Notes under the pieces: model-generated
Databases searched by the model: none
What the model was told of the DNA's origin: nothing
What the model saw: the letters and a program-made list of their open reading frames with translations, nothing else
Assembly: GCA_023627715.1 (NCBI GenBank)
Contig: JAMAHW010000005.1
Coordinates: 558,001-622,000, forward strand
From: Periconia sp. R9002
Lineage: Eukaryota > Ascomycota > Dothideomycetes > Pleosporales > Periconiaceae
Reading direction: 5' to 3'
DNA: 64,000 nucleotides
Made by a program: the position numbers and the translations under genes
In this document: positions 20,314-33,181 of the stretch, one piece after another
How positions within the stretch are numbered: the stretch's first letter is position 1
Layout: every line of letters begins with the position of its first letter

Positions 20314-20411
20314 ATTGATTGATCCTTACAGAAGAGTATCACTACCCTAGGGTGGGTGGGTATTGACACAGGCAGGGGGAGAATACTTGGTAACGTCCTC
20401 GGCTAGGATGA
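20314..20411. repeat. Partial copy of a dispersed inverted-repeat element
   Basis: This block shares 'ttgatccttacaga', 'attgacacaggcaggggg' and 'cttggtaacgtcctcggc' with 38121-38209, with mainly C/T differences. It lacks the terminal inverted repeats seen at the 38-kb copy. Confidence 0.75.
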
Positions 20412-20592
20412 GTATGTATATAGGTAGGGAACGATTTGCGTATGTGATGATGCTGTTTCTTGTGGCGCGTTTCTTGTAGCCCGTTGCCTGTGTTCTGATT
20501 CCTGATTCCTGTGTCCTGTATCCTTCATTCTCTACTTCCTAATCTCCTAAACCCCATCACACACTCTCTCACATACTTCCCTCCTCTCCCCT

Positions 20593-20599
20593 TATAAAA
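20593..20599 (+). promoter_or_regulatory. Orphan TATA-like core promoter
   Basis: 'tataaaa' embedded in C/T-rich sequence, followed by CT-rich DNA, looks like a fungal core promoter. No coding gene starts within 3 kb downstream. It could drive a non-coding transcript or a long leader of the gene at 23816, or be chance. Confidence 0.25.
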
Positions 20600-23500
20600 A
20601 CCCCTCCCTCCCTTCCCTTCATAGCGTCTACATAGTCTCCGTCATCAAAACACCTCGTTCATGTCCCTTATACCGCATTCTTACCCACGAATCCTTGGTT
20701 GCAAAGGGAAAAAATGTCACGTAATTTTCGGTCCATAGATAAAGATACACACACATACACACTACGCCCTTTCTTTTCCGGGTTATGGTGTTGTTTGTCG
20801 CGGGATCGAGACTGTGTTTTTTTTTTTTTTTTTTTTTTTTGGTTTCTGGTGGGTGGTTGGGTTCCATGTTGGATATGTAGTTGCGACGAACATGGACACA
20901 AACGCGGTGTTTCACATGACATATGTAAGTGATTACATTAAGTTGCTGGAATGTTACATCTTGAATTTTGCCATCATGATCGTGATCTGGTGGGTGAGTA
21001 GGTTAGGGAGCGAGCGAGCGAGCGAGATAGACTGATACATGGGGAGTAACGCTGTGTGAGACGGTATGGTAACATGTCGAAGGATGAGGAGGGAAGACGT
21101 TGGTGAGGCGTAAGAGGTAAGGAGTCGGGGGTTCAGTGTTGGTAATTGGTGAGGAGAAGGTTGGTGTTGGGTTCTATTTTTTTTTCGACAAGTGATCTAG
21201 ATTGATGACGAGCCGTGATATTAGTAGAGATGGAGAGGCGATGACGGGTCAGCAGACTTGACAGAGAATGACAAGATGAGAGGAACTAGCTGAAGACGGG
21301 TTCGTCGTTGTGTTAACGTCGCAGGGCAAGACATGGCATGACATGTTCTGCTGCTAGTCATTGATGAGTTTAGTTAGGTGTAGTAGTACGGCAATCGCGA
21401 TTGGAAAAAATGATTACTAGTGACTCCGCCGTGCGGCGTACTCACGCTCAAGTACACGTAGTATCTCTTCGGCTAGATATGGGTAATGCGTGGCTCGCGG
21501 CTCACCCCACAGCACAACATGGTGAAGAGATCGTTGGAGTTTGCGTTGGCGTTTCTGTCTCAAAGCTTGGACGAGGACCGTGTCATGTCTAATTTGGATT
21601 TGATGCATGTCTAGGAGGTGTAACCAATTGACGTGAGACAAGTCTCTGAGCTGTGTTTGTTGTGAGGCATTTGGGAATTTTTTTTTTTCGCAATGCTGCG
21701 CAGTAGCTGGTGGGGAACAGTACACCGGAACGGACAGTGGGTCCAAAGATAGAGCGAGAATAAGCGCCCGCTGCCTAAGATATGTATCTACCAGGTGTCG
21801 TGTAAGTGTAAGATGTTGGTTAACACCGTTACATAGCATGGGCGATGAGGCTGAAGCAGATGAACTGAAGCTGCGGCGATTTTCTTACCGATCATCTACG
21901 GATCGACGTGGAGAGAAAAAAAAATATCATGTGCACATGCTCGTTAAGTAACTGTGAGGGACGTTTGTTTTGTGTCTTAGTTAGTGTCGTAATGCGGCGC
22001 GTGTGAGGTGGAGCGGGCGCGAGAGAGATGCGCAAGTACGGCGTAGCAGAACAGCGCAGATACCTCGCCTTCCAAATCAGACCACGCCCATATCAAACGC
22101 GGAAACTCTGGGGAAATGAAGGTCTCGGTCGGTCAATCTTTTTAGTCGATTCAGCCTTGGGCCATGACGGGCGATGGTACACAACGATATGTGTGTGGGG
22201 ATGGCGGTTGTTTATTGTCGATTGAGGTAGTACGGGAGCTTGCGTCGATCCGATCATGCATTTGGCATGGCGTCCACATGGCGTTTGGGTTCGCATGCAG
22301 GGTGCACACAATTTCTCTCTAGGGCTTGATTCGGTGCAGACAGGCCACGTCGATGGTGAGCGTTTTGGTCGAGGCAGATGGGGTCGGCATGCGTGTGCAG
22401 GAATGCAAAGCAGCTCGCAGCGGGCAACATGCATGTGAGGCCGGTGGGAGTCGGGTGAATCTAAGGATAAGACAAGGTAGGGATTGACGAATGCCGGCAG
22501 GTGTCAGTGTGACGAGTTGAAGAGGCTGCGGATTTTAGTGTCGAGGAGCGTAATGTGAGATAATAGTACAACGAGTATAAATCTGCAAATGGCGACGAGT
22601 GGGTACAGCTAAGCTGAAAGATGCTGGTCATGATGAATAACAAGAACACCTATAGATTGTGGCACGGTCAGACTGTATGATGTGAATGAGCAACCAATAT
22701 GGAAAAAGCGATGAGAGAAAAAAACAAGCGTGAAGCAGGTGGGCGTGGGTGGCCCTGTCGAGTTGTGCCCCAATTGATGATGGTGGATGTTGTAGTGATC
22801 ACACGCTAGCAGATGGGGGAAGGCGTGCTGGGGAATGCTGGTCGGTGGTGCGGGGTGGTGGTTATATTGGACCATGATACTTCATAAAGGTGGTGATGGA
22901 GGATGGGTCGGAGAATTAGGTTTGTTTGAGGATGGAGTATCATCATGTTCCTTTGGGGGCTCCCCGAAGAGCAGTTGTATCCAGCTTGACGGGTCCCTGG
23001 TCAGACCCGAGCGGGCGTGTGGTGGTGGTGGGTGGCCCGTCTAGGAGCCGGATGGGTTCCGCTTGGGTACTGGCGCTTACGGGCTTGTGTACGAGGTCGA
23101 ATTAGACATGGCAGCATCAGAAGCCGTGGAAGCTAATACGCGTCGGCTTCAAAGGTTACTTGCAGCCAAGCAACCGGTGACAGGGGTCGAGAGCTGGTGG
23201 AGTAACTGGGTGCTAGGAGGTACTACTGCACAGTCCATGCACCTAGTTACAGTACATGGCATGGCGGGAGAAAGACGACGACGAGGGACAAGGAGAGCCG
23301 GAGCCGAATGCACTGGTCCAGGACAGAGACGAAGCCTCCCTCCTCCATCTCACTCTCTCACCACCTAAGTTACCTATCTCTTGTCTATATCTTCTGCTCT
23401 TATTGCTACCCATCTTGCGCAGCCGGCTGCCACCATTTCTCGCCCCTACTCCACACCTGTCTGGCCGCCCTCTCTACCCGCCCACTTCCTCACCTCCAAC

Positions 23501-23815
23501 CACCTTGCGCCGCGCTTCTCACCCTGATTCGCCTGCCAAAACGGCACGCTCAGCCTTGCGACTTGAAACTTTTTCTTCTCCCGTTCGTTCTATTTCTTCT
23601 CCAGCTCCAGTGCTTGCTAGCATCCATCTAGCCGTGCGAGACGGGGAAACGCGCCAGTTTGTGGGTGCGACATCTGCCTCAGGCCTGGCGCAGTAGCAGC
23701 CATCTTGCATCGTGCATCGCGTCGCAGTGCCTTGCGGGCGGCACCTGCCTGCATTTTCCACACCTCCGTAGCTCCAGAGCTCCATATCCCTCCTTCCTAG
23801 CTATCGCGACGAGGC

Positions 23816-26361
23816 ATGGCAACCGCCACCCAACTCATGCCTTCGCCCACCACCGGCCTGAAGTCATCCTTCAGCCCTTATACCGACTCGCCCAGTTCTC
23901 CCGCCACGTTCGCTCAGGTCTTCTCAAATAGGTGCCGTCCCTCCTTTGTGGTTTCCTTTCCTCACCCACCAAACTGTCCGTCAATGCCTTGTCCCCACAA
24001 GCGCTAATGGAAACTCTCAGATCTTCAAACCACTCGGACCATTTGGTCCCGCCCCCGAGTCCCTATCCCTCCTCCGTCGACCCTTCGCCTGTCGATAGCA
24101 ATGGCACCAATTCGACCGAGGTAGTCGCTGTCCGAGAATAGATACCCCAATGGTTCGACACTGACAACGACGCAGATTGAGGACGATGCCCAGGTCAACC
24201 ATCTGAGCAGCGGAGACGAGTCCAGCGATGCCGTCAAGTCCCCCTTGGACGATATCGTCAGTCCGGCGAGCCAGGATAGTAAGGTATGTCCTTCAAGCCC
24301 CATATTTGCGAAGTGGAAGAACTTCGCCATTAATAGCAGACGCGCAGCCTTCCAAGCTCGACACCGCGCTTCCTGTGCGACCACGCGCCGACTCCGACGA
24401 AGACCCCCAGTCTGTCATCCATGCACCCTCACACTTCAAAACATTTGTACGTCGCGCGATCCAAAACATGGTTGCACCGCATAACCGCTGACCTGCGCGC
24501 AGAATCGATCGAGCATATCGGCCACATCTTCGTCTGCTGAAACCAGGTCGGATCAGACTGCCATGGTGTCTCCACAAACACCAGAAGCAAACATGATTCC
24601 TGACGACAAGGTCCGTCGCGCTCATGTTGCTCTGTCCCGCGTGATGATGGCTGAACGTCAACAGCAAAATTCAAATTATACACACCCAATCGACACGGCC
24701 GTGCCCACTTCGACCACCGACCGCCCAACCCCACGCGCCCAGACGCGTCAAGAGTACGAAGACGACGGAAAGCGGAGGAGCGTGCGAACCAGTACTGCCA
24801 GTAGTTTGGCAGGTAAGATCCTCCAGATGCCATTTCCACGCTCTCTTCTCATGTGCCTACAGATATCGTCGAAACAGATGATAGTGTCTTTTCAGATACG
24901 GCAGCAAGCTCCATAATCGAGAATGACGAAAGCGAGTCTGAGATAAGCAGAGACGATGAGCCTTCCATGTTCACCACCACTCTGAACAACAATACCCGGA
25001 CCATGGGTGAAGTTCTACATGGCATCAACGAGACCGAAAAAGAAATTGCTGCCTTACGAAGTGCTTTGCACGAATGTTGGACTCTGTGTAACACACTCGC
25101 CAAATTGAGCCAACAACATAGGCAGAGGATGTTCCACTATTCAGGGGGACGTGGCGAGATTCAGGAACATGCCTGGAGGACATGCTGGAAACTTTGTCAA
25201 AGGTTATACGAAAGCCGAGACCAGGAACCCTCCACACAAATCAGCCCAACTTTGGAACTCTGTCGCGACTTCTGCCAGGCCTTGTTTGACGTGCGTCAAC
25301 GCCAGGATGAGGCCGCCGATTCCGTGTTGAGGGTCAGCTTCGAGCTCAACAATCACCTCTATAATGCTCACGATCGAAGCTTGCCTGAAGTATTTAGAGA
25401 ACGCACATTGGATTTTTACTTGACTCTGTGCCACAGACTGATGAAGCAAAAGACGTCGCTGCCCGAAGAAACAGACGCATTGCTTCACGCCTGTTGGTCT
25501 CTTGCAGAAATGCTTTTCAACATTCGCCAGAATAAACGCGACGATAAAACGTCCGATGAAGAACTCCTTGGGTCTGCCATTCAGGCGTGCTGGGAACTGT
25601 GTGACCTCTTTCGAGAGGGCTGGACCCAAGTCCGCCCCGACCGTGGGACCCCACGTCCATCCAAGTACACTTTCACGGGCGGTGTTCCCGCTTCTGTACC
25701 ACACTCACAGACCACATTATCCGAGATATCGGGACGTTCCTCGAGCCTCAACGAATCGTATCACTCAGCAGTATCCATGCGAAAACAGATGTTTACGCAC
25801 CCAGAAACGCCGACTACGATTTTTGATGACCGCGAAGAGTTCTCACCCGCTGATGAACCCAACGTGCCAAACATCCTTGTCCTGGGTCCTGAAGCAGGAG
25901 ATACACGAACCCATGAACGCTGGTCATCCTCATCATCCAATCTCTCCACCTACTCCGACAATTCCCAGTCAATTCATAGCTCTTCAACGGCAACCGCAGG
26001 TCGTGATGATCCAAATCTCGTTCGACTGAAATGCCTCATTTTCAAAGCAGCCATGAACATGGGCTACAACAGATCCACTTCCCTTCCCGATTTCGTTCGC
26101 GCCCTTCCGTCCAATAGCTTTGGGTCGATGGAGTGGCAGATGCAGCTATTTGACAACTACAAGAAACTCGTCTTGACCGACCCTACCCTCAAAAACACAC
26201 ACACCCAGCCGCTACGTCGCCTGACCGCGAACGAGATTGGCAGAGCCGTCCAATGGATGACCAGGAGCTCGCAGTTTGCCTGGCTATCCGACCTGTACCG
26301 ATTTGTCTTCGGAAACTATCCCGACGACGTTAACCAGCGCAATCTCATAATTAACGCGTAA
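23816..26361 (+). CDS. Conserved-looking fungal protein of unknown function, 745 aa
   Basis: Six exons: 23816-23931, 24021-24120, 24176-24278, 24337-24446, 24503-24812 and 24863-26361. Each junction has GT-AG ends and keeps phase. The first 290 residues are Ser/Thr/Pro-rich and disordered. The region from about 330 to 545 is a helical repeat-like block rich in Cys and Trp with recurring phrases such as HECWTLCNTLA, WKLCQRLYE, ELCRDFCQALFD, SFELNNHLY and ACWELCDLF. A Ser-rich linker follows, then a compact C-terminal domain (FKAAMNMGYNR...AVQWMTRSSQFAWL...). I do not recognise the family. The repeated C-x(5-6)-L phrases suggest an alpha-solenoid scaffold (inference). The exon-4 acceptor is a tandem NAGNAG (aatag/cag). 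Confidence 0.8.
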
Positions 26362-27051
26362 CCCGTCTCCAACCACGCAGAGACGACATGCTAATGAAAC
26401 GACACGCTTTCATGATTTCGGTCGATGACCTGCCGTTAATAATCTTTATTCTTCTTGCCTGTCCGGCCTTTTGCTTTCTAGGATGAATTATGACTCTTCA
26501 TTCCATGTTTGGTCGGTTCTTATTGGTTGCGCTATACCCCTATATACAACATTCTTTCCATTTAGAGTGTGTTTCTGTTTTGCCGCCCTGGCTGGCAAAG
26601 AAATTATAAGGAATTAGGTGGGATGCAAAGTCTTCACTGCTTCTTCTTTAGTTGTATACAATCAATGTCTTGTTTCACAAAATGGTATGATGATGGAATT
26701 GAATTGAATTCTTGATGCAGTCTTTCCTGATGGTTCATGATGACTGTCTTCCTTCTAGTACAAGGTCCAGAAGAGATACCATCATCCCCCAAACGCCCTG
26801 TGTGTCTAGTGCAGGCTACTAGGCAAGTTCTATAGCCAGCATTTCCAGACCACAAATTTGCCTTGCCAGCTATATCTTGCCTCTTGCAAAAAGCAAGTAG
26901 CAATACCCACCCGTGTATAGGAATGAAGAAACCACATCGAACCCGCAAGTTTCCACGATATCACGTAGATCCATTCTTGCCTTCGCAACTTCAAAGAGCA
27001 ACACTCGCTCGCTCTGATTTGGAAACCCCCTCCCCCTTTCGCACCAAAAAA
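26362..27051. other. Convergent intergenic region
   Basis: This is the 3' flank shared by the 745-residue protein gene (+) and the F-box gene (-). No frame or repeat of note. Confidence 0.6.
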
Positions 27052-29053
27052 TCATCCATACCTAACCTTCTTCCCCCCCACGCCAAAACTCCCACAACTC
27101 CCCTCATTCATCTTGCAACTCACGCCAACCCCTTTCCCCTGCACATAATCCACGGCATCGCGACTACTCACGTTGGAGCAATTATCCGCCTTGATGTACT
27201 GCAACTGCGGCGCGGCATCGACGAGCATCTTCAAGCTCGCGCCGGAGATCCTGGTCGCGGTGACATCGACGGTGCGCAGCGCCGCGGCGACATTCGCGCG
27301 CGTCGTGACGAACTCCTCGATGTCGTTGTCGGTGCAGACGAGCCCGGCAATACGGAGGGATTGCAGGGCTGGGGTGAGGATGCGCGGGCTCGCGGCTAGG
27401 AGGCCGTCGGTGGCGAAGAGAGCTTGAGACACGTCTTGATGGAGGACGCCTGTCAAAGAGAGGTGTTGGAGGGGCGTGCCGCCGTTTTCGTCCGTCGTGT
27501 GGAGGGTGGAGTTGGGGTCGTCCGGATGAACGTAGTGGTCTAGAAGCATTTGGAGGAATAGTGGGTTCAGGTTCTGCATGTGGTGAAGCGTGAGGTGTGT
27601 GAGGTGTGGAAGGTGCGATGCGAGCACACTCTGATAATAATGGTTGTTGAAAGGGACTCCATTGAGACTTGGTAGGAAAGTCGAAGTATCAATGACCGAA
27701 AGGCACTTATAAGATCGTATGGGTTCTACGTGCAAGCGTTGTAATGTGGGAGGGAGAGGTGGGAAGAAGAAGATGTAGACGTTCTTTAGTTCGAGACTTG
27801 TGAGCAAGGTTGGGGCCGTGGAGTAGGGAAAACGGTCCGCCAACGGTCGTATAGGAGGTAGAGTCTAGGATAATGGGAAGATTAGTGTTTGCTGTGTATA
27901 CTGGATACTGTACGGTGCAAACGAGGGTTGGGCAGGTACCTACCTCATTGCCCATCATACTTCTGAAGGTGAGATTGCGGAGGTTTGGCGCTTGCCGGAC
28001 CAAATCGTCTGCATATATTCTTTGGGGTGATTGTAGGGGCTCGCCGGTCATCGAAAGGGTGTGGAGATGCGGGAACGGCCCTTTCCACATGAGAAGCGGG
28101 GCTCTTCTGGAGATGACGGAGTGAAACTCGACATGCTCGAGTGTCGGACGGCAGTCCAAAACCAGCGCAATGGTTTCGAGCGTAATATTCGTCTTCACTA
28201 CCAGTTTCTTGAGCCCAGTCGCACGCTCTGCTATTTGCGCAAAAGTGTCGGAGAGCACAATCGGCAGCGATACCACCTCAAGCTCCCTCAATCCCTTGCA
28301 CACCGTTGCGATATTCTTCAGCATATCTGTATGCTGAAACCTATGCACCACGAGCCTCGTCACGTCCCTCTGTGCATAATTTACGGCCTTGTTTACGAAG
28401 CGGGGGGACACAGGCTTACTCGCCTGGGAGAGATCAATCTCCTGCCATAGTTTTGGGCGTTTGGTGATGTAGTTCTTCCAGCCTCTGCTGACGCGCAGCA
28501 TGTTCACGATGTTCCGGAAAGGAAGGTAGGCGAGGATGAGCTCGACGAGCTCGACGGGGAGAACGGTAAAAGGGTCGACTGATTTCGGCGGGGAGAGTTT
28601 GCGGGTTAGAGCGTCGTGTGTTTTTTGGAGAAACTGCAATTGTCAAGCTGTTAGCGGAATTCCGACGTGGAGATGACCACCGTTCCTCCAAAAAGCTCCG
28701 GAGATACTTACCTCGTAATCTTTGCTGTTCGCAGGCACGTTCTTCATCCCATACTTGTAAATACCCAACGCAGTGTCGAGCTTGTTCAGCTTCTGCAGCA
28801 CACTGCCCGTCCTCAAGTAACCTCTCACATCACGTTTGTTGAGTCGGATGGCATCGCGACCGTCCTTAACAGCCGCGTTGAAATCGGCGAGCTTCTCGTG
28901 ACATGCTGCGCAATAGTCGTATAGCGATACCGTGGGCACGTCGGACACCTCGATGGCGCTCTTGAAGGCGGAGAGCGCTTTATCGTACTGCTTTTGTTTG
29001 TAATAGGTTTTTCCGAGTTCTTGGTAGTCCTCGGAGGACGTGGTGCAAGCCAT
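27052..29053 (-). CDS. TPR - F-box - leucine-rich-repeat protein, Dia2/Pof3-like
   Basis: Three exons: 29053-28712, 28633-27944 and 27864-27052; 614 residues. Residues 8-110 form about three TPR units (ELGKTYYKQKQYDKALSAF; KRDVRGYLRTGSVLQKL). An F-box follows at about 134-175 (DPFTVLPVELVELILAYLP...NMLRVSRGWKNYI). The rest is an irregular leucine-rich-repeat array (LRELEVVSLP, LKKLVVKTN, LRNLTFRSM, LQSLRIAGL). This order is characteristic of yeast Dia2 and fission-yeast Pof3, SCF substrate receptors that ride with the replisome and protect genome stability. The family assignment is by architecture. The protein should bind Skp1 through the F-box and act in the nucleus. Confidence 0.85.
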
Positions 29054-30402
29054 TTGCTCTCGGTCCCTATCCTTTTCCACGTTAATTGTAAGTCTTGTGT
29101 GGAGGTCGGGGTTGAGGTCCAAGATGTGCGGGGAATTAGAAGTTAAGTTAGGGCCGTGACGCGTTGGTCGCGCCTTCGCGTTACACAAACGAAAGCATGT
29201 GGTAAGCTAGTCTACATACGGACAGGACAGCTTCACCTAAACTTCACCTCCTCCGATTCCTTCCCGTCTATTACTGGTAATCCTTGCTAGACGAAAAATC
29301 TATGTTAGTTACAGAAATTTAATTGCAGAATCAAATGACGCTTTTGCGATTCACCATGATAGGGGAATAATTCTTCAGGGGCTACAGCCTATAGGTAAAT
29401 GATTAGACTCTATTGTTTCTGCCTACAACATAGGTAGGGGTATTGAATGGGGGCTAAGGCGACTTCACGTTCCGTTAATGCATGACGTGTAGATCAAGCT
29501 GCCAATGCTGAACTGTTACGGTACTTTTAAATAGCTGCGTAGTATCACTGAGTGTTTAAATGATGTATTTTCTCCAAGGGATTCTCGTGGAAATCTCATA
29601 AATTGGTATGCTATGAAATGGCAGTGTTATACCCGATTGCACATTGCCCTCTACCAGGGTTTGTTTGTATCGATATCGTTAGATTCCCTTTTTGGGCCCG
29701 ACGAAACAACGAATTTCGTATTCGAGGGTACACTAAGGAGTCCACCTATTTGAAAAATGTATGTACCGGGTAGCCGGAAAGGATAATGTGAAAAAAGGTA
29801 AGATGCGACCGCCGATGTACAGAGGGGTGACACGCCGAGAGGTCACATATCGGGAGAACTAATAGGCTCTACGAATCAGAAGCTCTACAACCTACATAGT
29901 ATGTCTAGTATAGTATAGTTATCTGATTTATGAATAACGCCTGGTACACTAGCTACCTGATATGTTTCCTCCCGGCGTGTCACCCCTCTGTACATCGATT
30001 TGATGCAACATTACCTGTGGCTGGTTTGAGGACGCCGGCATTGAGCGGCGCAGCAGTCCAGATAACGCTTGACAGGTTCGAGCCATGCTGCAACTGGACG
30101 CCTGTGCAATCTCCTTTCAGTAAGGCCACCATTGGAATTTGGGGGCCGGTATACGTAGAATGGATTGGATCGCCCCCGCAGGATTCAAAGCTACGCCCAA
30201 AAATCCTCGTTGAACTTAAGCGGCTGGGTGTTCTCCTTCCCATTTGACACTTTTTCACTAACCCTCAAATTGCCTCAAATCCTATATGGCGGTCCAACAT
30301 TTGTTTGTTCTATATTAATTATTGATATTCTCCGCCAACGCTTGCATCGAATCGCGTTTCCAAATCGAGCCTGATCCTTCCTAGCGCCTTGAGCGGATAG
30401 CG
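29054..30402. other. Intergenic region containing a miniature transposon
   Basis: Apart from the element at 29820-29990, the sequence is AT-rich with no supportable frame. Confidence 0.6.
29820..29990 (+). mobile_element. Intact miniature inverted-repeat transposon (Tc1/mariner-pogo-like), 171 bp
   Basis: Perfect 18-bp terminal inverted repeats ('cagaggggtgacacgccg' and its complement) are flanked by TA on both sides (29818-29819 and 29991-29992), the target duplication of Tc1/mariner/pogo transposons. The interior is non-coding. The complementarity continues beyond the TA into 'cgatg'/'catcg'. A truncated copy in opposite orientation lies at 10935-11068. Confidence 0.88.
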
Positions 30403-33181
30403 ATGCGGAGGAAGAATGACCGATATCTAGAACTTGAATCGCACGATGATTCACAGGATATCACCGACCATGGAAGCCCCGCCGCGTCGAACCAGACCAC
30501 AGACATGGAACTAGTATCATTCGGTTCACCATCCAGTTCAAGTTCCTCAAGCAATCTGCATACCTGCCGCAATGACACATGGAAAAGCGGTGATAGCTCT
30601 GCAACCCAAACATCCAAATACTCTGTTAGCAGCGGCTTCGAGAAACTCAAGGATGGTTGGGCGAAGAGTCTTCATCGGGGTGTTCATAAGCCCCTTCCAT
30701 CCGTACCACGCTGGTCGCAGGGCGCCGCAGAAATCGAACCAACCAAGATCGGACGTGGTGTATGGAAAGATCAATTATTGGTGGATCGTTCGCTGCGAAC
30801 AATGGCACTCACGATGAGTCTTTTTGCGTTTTCAATGATCCTCTTAGTCTGTGTCTACGCAAAGCCCTTTGGCGAGAGGCCCAACAAATTCACCTCGTCG
30901 GTAGGTGGCGATGCGAAGTCTTGTAAAGCAGTGAAGAACGCGAATGCTGCTCTGCTGCTTCTGATCAATATCGCTGGCACGATGATATTGGGCATGAGCA
31001 ATACGTACCAGCAGCTAATCACCTCCTTGACGGTGAGAGATATCAAACCAGCTCTGGAAAAGTTGGGTGATTCAAGAGTCGGGACAAACTCGCCGTTCAA
31101 CATTAATCGCAAAAGTTTTGGGAGAAAAAGGGCCTGGGCAGCATGGACGCTGCTCGTTTGCACCTCTTTACCTATCCATTTCTTAGCCAATTCTCTGATA
31201 GGACCATCATACGTCATGTCACCTCCTGGTAAAGTTGTGTACAACGTTACAGAAGAATCGAAGTTCAAGGGAAGCGGGAGTTCGGACGTTCCAATGTATT
31301 CCTCAGGCTCCTTTGTTTGCTGGACTGCGTTTCGTACCGGGAAAGCACACTTCGCAAGGGACCCATCCATGATGAACGCCGAAGACAGCCGCATCATGGA
31401 GAAGGGGAATACTGGAATTTACTACGACACAATCAAAGTCACGGTGGCCCAAAGATGCGAAAGTTTCAAGAATTCCACAACAGATGTGGACGGATTGGAG
31501 CATTTTGCACCAGACACTTTTAGTTTCGCACAAAGTAAACACTTTTGTCAGTTGTCAGAAGACATCTCATGCACTATGAACGACCCGGTAGCAGTTCAAT
31601 GCCGTCTGAATGTGCGAATGAGCGCGGCTTTTGTCCTAATGGTTGCTCTGACGATAAAAGCGATATATATGGTCACGGTGTCAGTATAACCCCCTCACAA
31701 AGTAACATGAGACAGGTGGGACGTGGAATTTCCAGAATCTGTCTCACTTGCATCACGGACCTAACATAACTGATGTTTTTTTGCGAGTATAGCAACATCC
31801 TGGCTAGAGGGCATAGGAAAGAGCAGCTGTTGACTTTTGGCGATGTGATTGTAGCATCTGCCTGCAACCCAGAGTTGCGTATCCAGGGGTAGGCACATTA
31901 GGTCAAATACTATGACGAGACGCTGACTGATCCAGGGAGTGCATGGTGAACGGCAGCGAATCGTACCGTCGACTCAACAAGCACACATGCCACGCACACT
32001 GTAAAAACAAAGTAGAATCAATGACGGGTGACGAGATTGGGCATTGCCAGTCCTGTAAAAAATTCAACTCTACTAACAAGCTGGCCAATCTACCTCAACC
32101 GACGATCGCGACCAAGCTCAAACCGAGCTTGATAAAAAACCTCGGAAACACCGCGTTGGCGCAAATGTGCATCATGATATTCACCGGCCTCACTCTGTTA
32201 GCATTTTCGATTCTTTCTGCGATTACGTAAGGCTCGGTATCCATTTGTTTATTTCTTTCCTTGCTAAGGGCATTTAGGGTCGCATCCAGTGCTCTAACAG
32301 CTAATGATGCTTGCAAGTACGCAGCCGAGGATCAGAGTTACACTTTTGACTACGCCGGGTTGTGTTCAACGAACGCGGCTGGAAGACTCGGGAAGGTATC
32401 AGGCGGCTGGGGTGGGATCAACCAGTCTTTGCCTTTAGCCAATCTGCGTATCGATAGTTATGGCAGCGAGATTGGTTCTTTTGCCATGTAAGTCACACGG
32501 CACAACGTTGGGTAGACAAGTTTCTGACACAAGTAGCTCGAACGGTGCCCAATTCATCTACTCACTCTTATACATCATGTTCATATACAACCTGACTCTG
32601 ATCAGCCAGGAGTATGACTGGGGCAAGCTCGAACACAAGCGAAAACGGCTCCGCACCACAATCGTACAAGGCGAAGGCTTCTCGGAGGATTACCTTCTCC
32701 AGTTGCCAAAGAAAATCCTCATTCCGACCATGATTGGATCGGTGCTTATTCACTGGCTACTTGGTGAAGCGCTTCATACGCAAGAGTTTATATGGCTGGA
32801 CAAGACGCCGGGCCGATATGTCGAGCATTCTGGCTACGGGGTACGTAGATTTTCTGTCTGCAGCAGCAGGTTCCCTAGGTCTCGTAAGCATCCTACTAAA
32901 CGCTTCAGATCGCCTATGCAGCGTATCCACTCTGGACTGCCACAGTGCTTGTCCTTGTAATGACGGGCGTGTGTCGGTGGGCATTTACCTATCGACGCGA
33001 GGGTTTCATACCGCAAATGTTTGGAAGCATACGGGTCCTTTGCTCAGCGACCACGCAGCTGGATGATTTCCCGGCTGCTGGAATTCACTGGGGCGATTTG
33101 GGGGAAGGGAAACGGTATCGGCACGCCGGTTTATCAGGGGAAGAGGTTGGCGAAATTATTCCCTACGAACCTTACGCTTAA
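30403..33181 (+). CDS. DUF6536-type polytopic membrane protein
   Basis: Six exons: 30403-31679, 31793-31888, 31936-32226, 32278-32487, 32537-32840 and 32909-33181; 816 residues. The N-terminal 125 residues are Ser-rich and cytosolic-looking. The DUF6536 region follows: a first TM (MALTMSLFAFSMILLVCVYA), then CKAVKNANAALLLLINIAGT with a glycine-rich second TM, and WAAWTLLVCTSLPIHFLANS. Later exons restore LLTFGDVIVASACNPELRIQ, a Cys/His-rich segment (RLNKHTCHAHC...HCQSC) and further TMs. Several Asn-x-Ser/Thr sites lie in the large loop. No function is known for the family. The fit across five introns makes the gene model reliable. Confidence 0.87.

Larger units (their letters stand above)
19639..23815. 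other. Four-kilobase gene-poor, low-complexity region
   Basis: No supportable coding gene. It holds a poly-A run (about 19978-20005), the degenerate 'cccgtttcc' minisatellite (20050-20310), a piece of a dispersed repeat (20314-20411), a lone TATA-like site (20593-20599), a poly-T run (about 20817-20840) and generic intergenic DNA from 21000 to 23200. The last 500 bp is pyrimidine-rich and is probably the leader of the gene starting at 23816. Confidence 0.6.
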
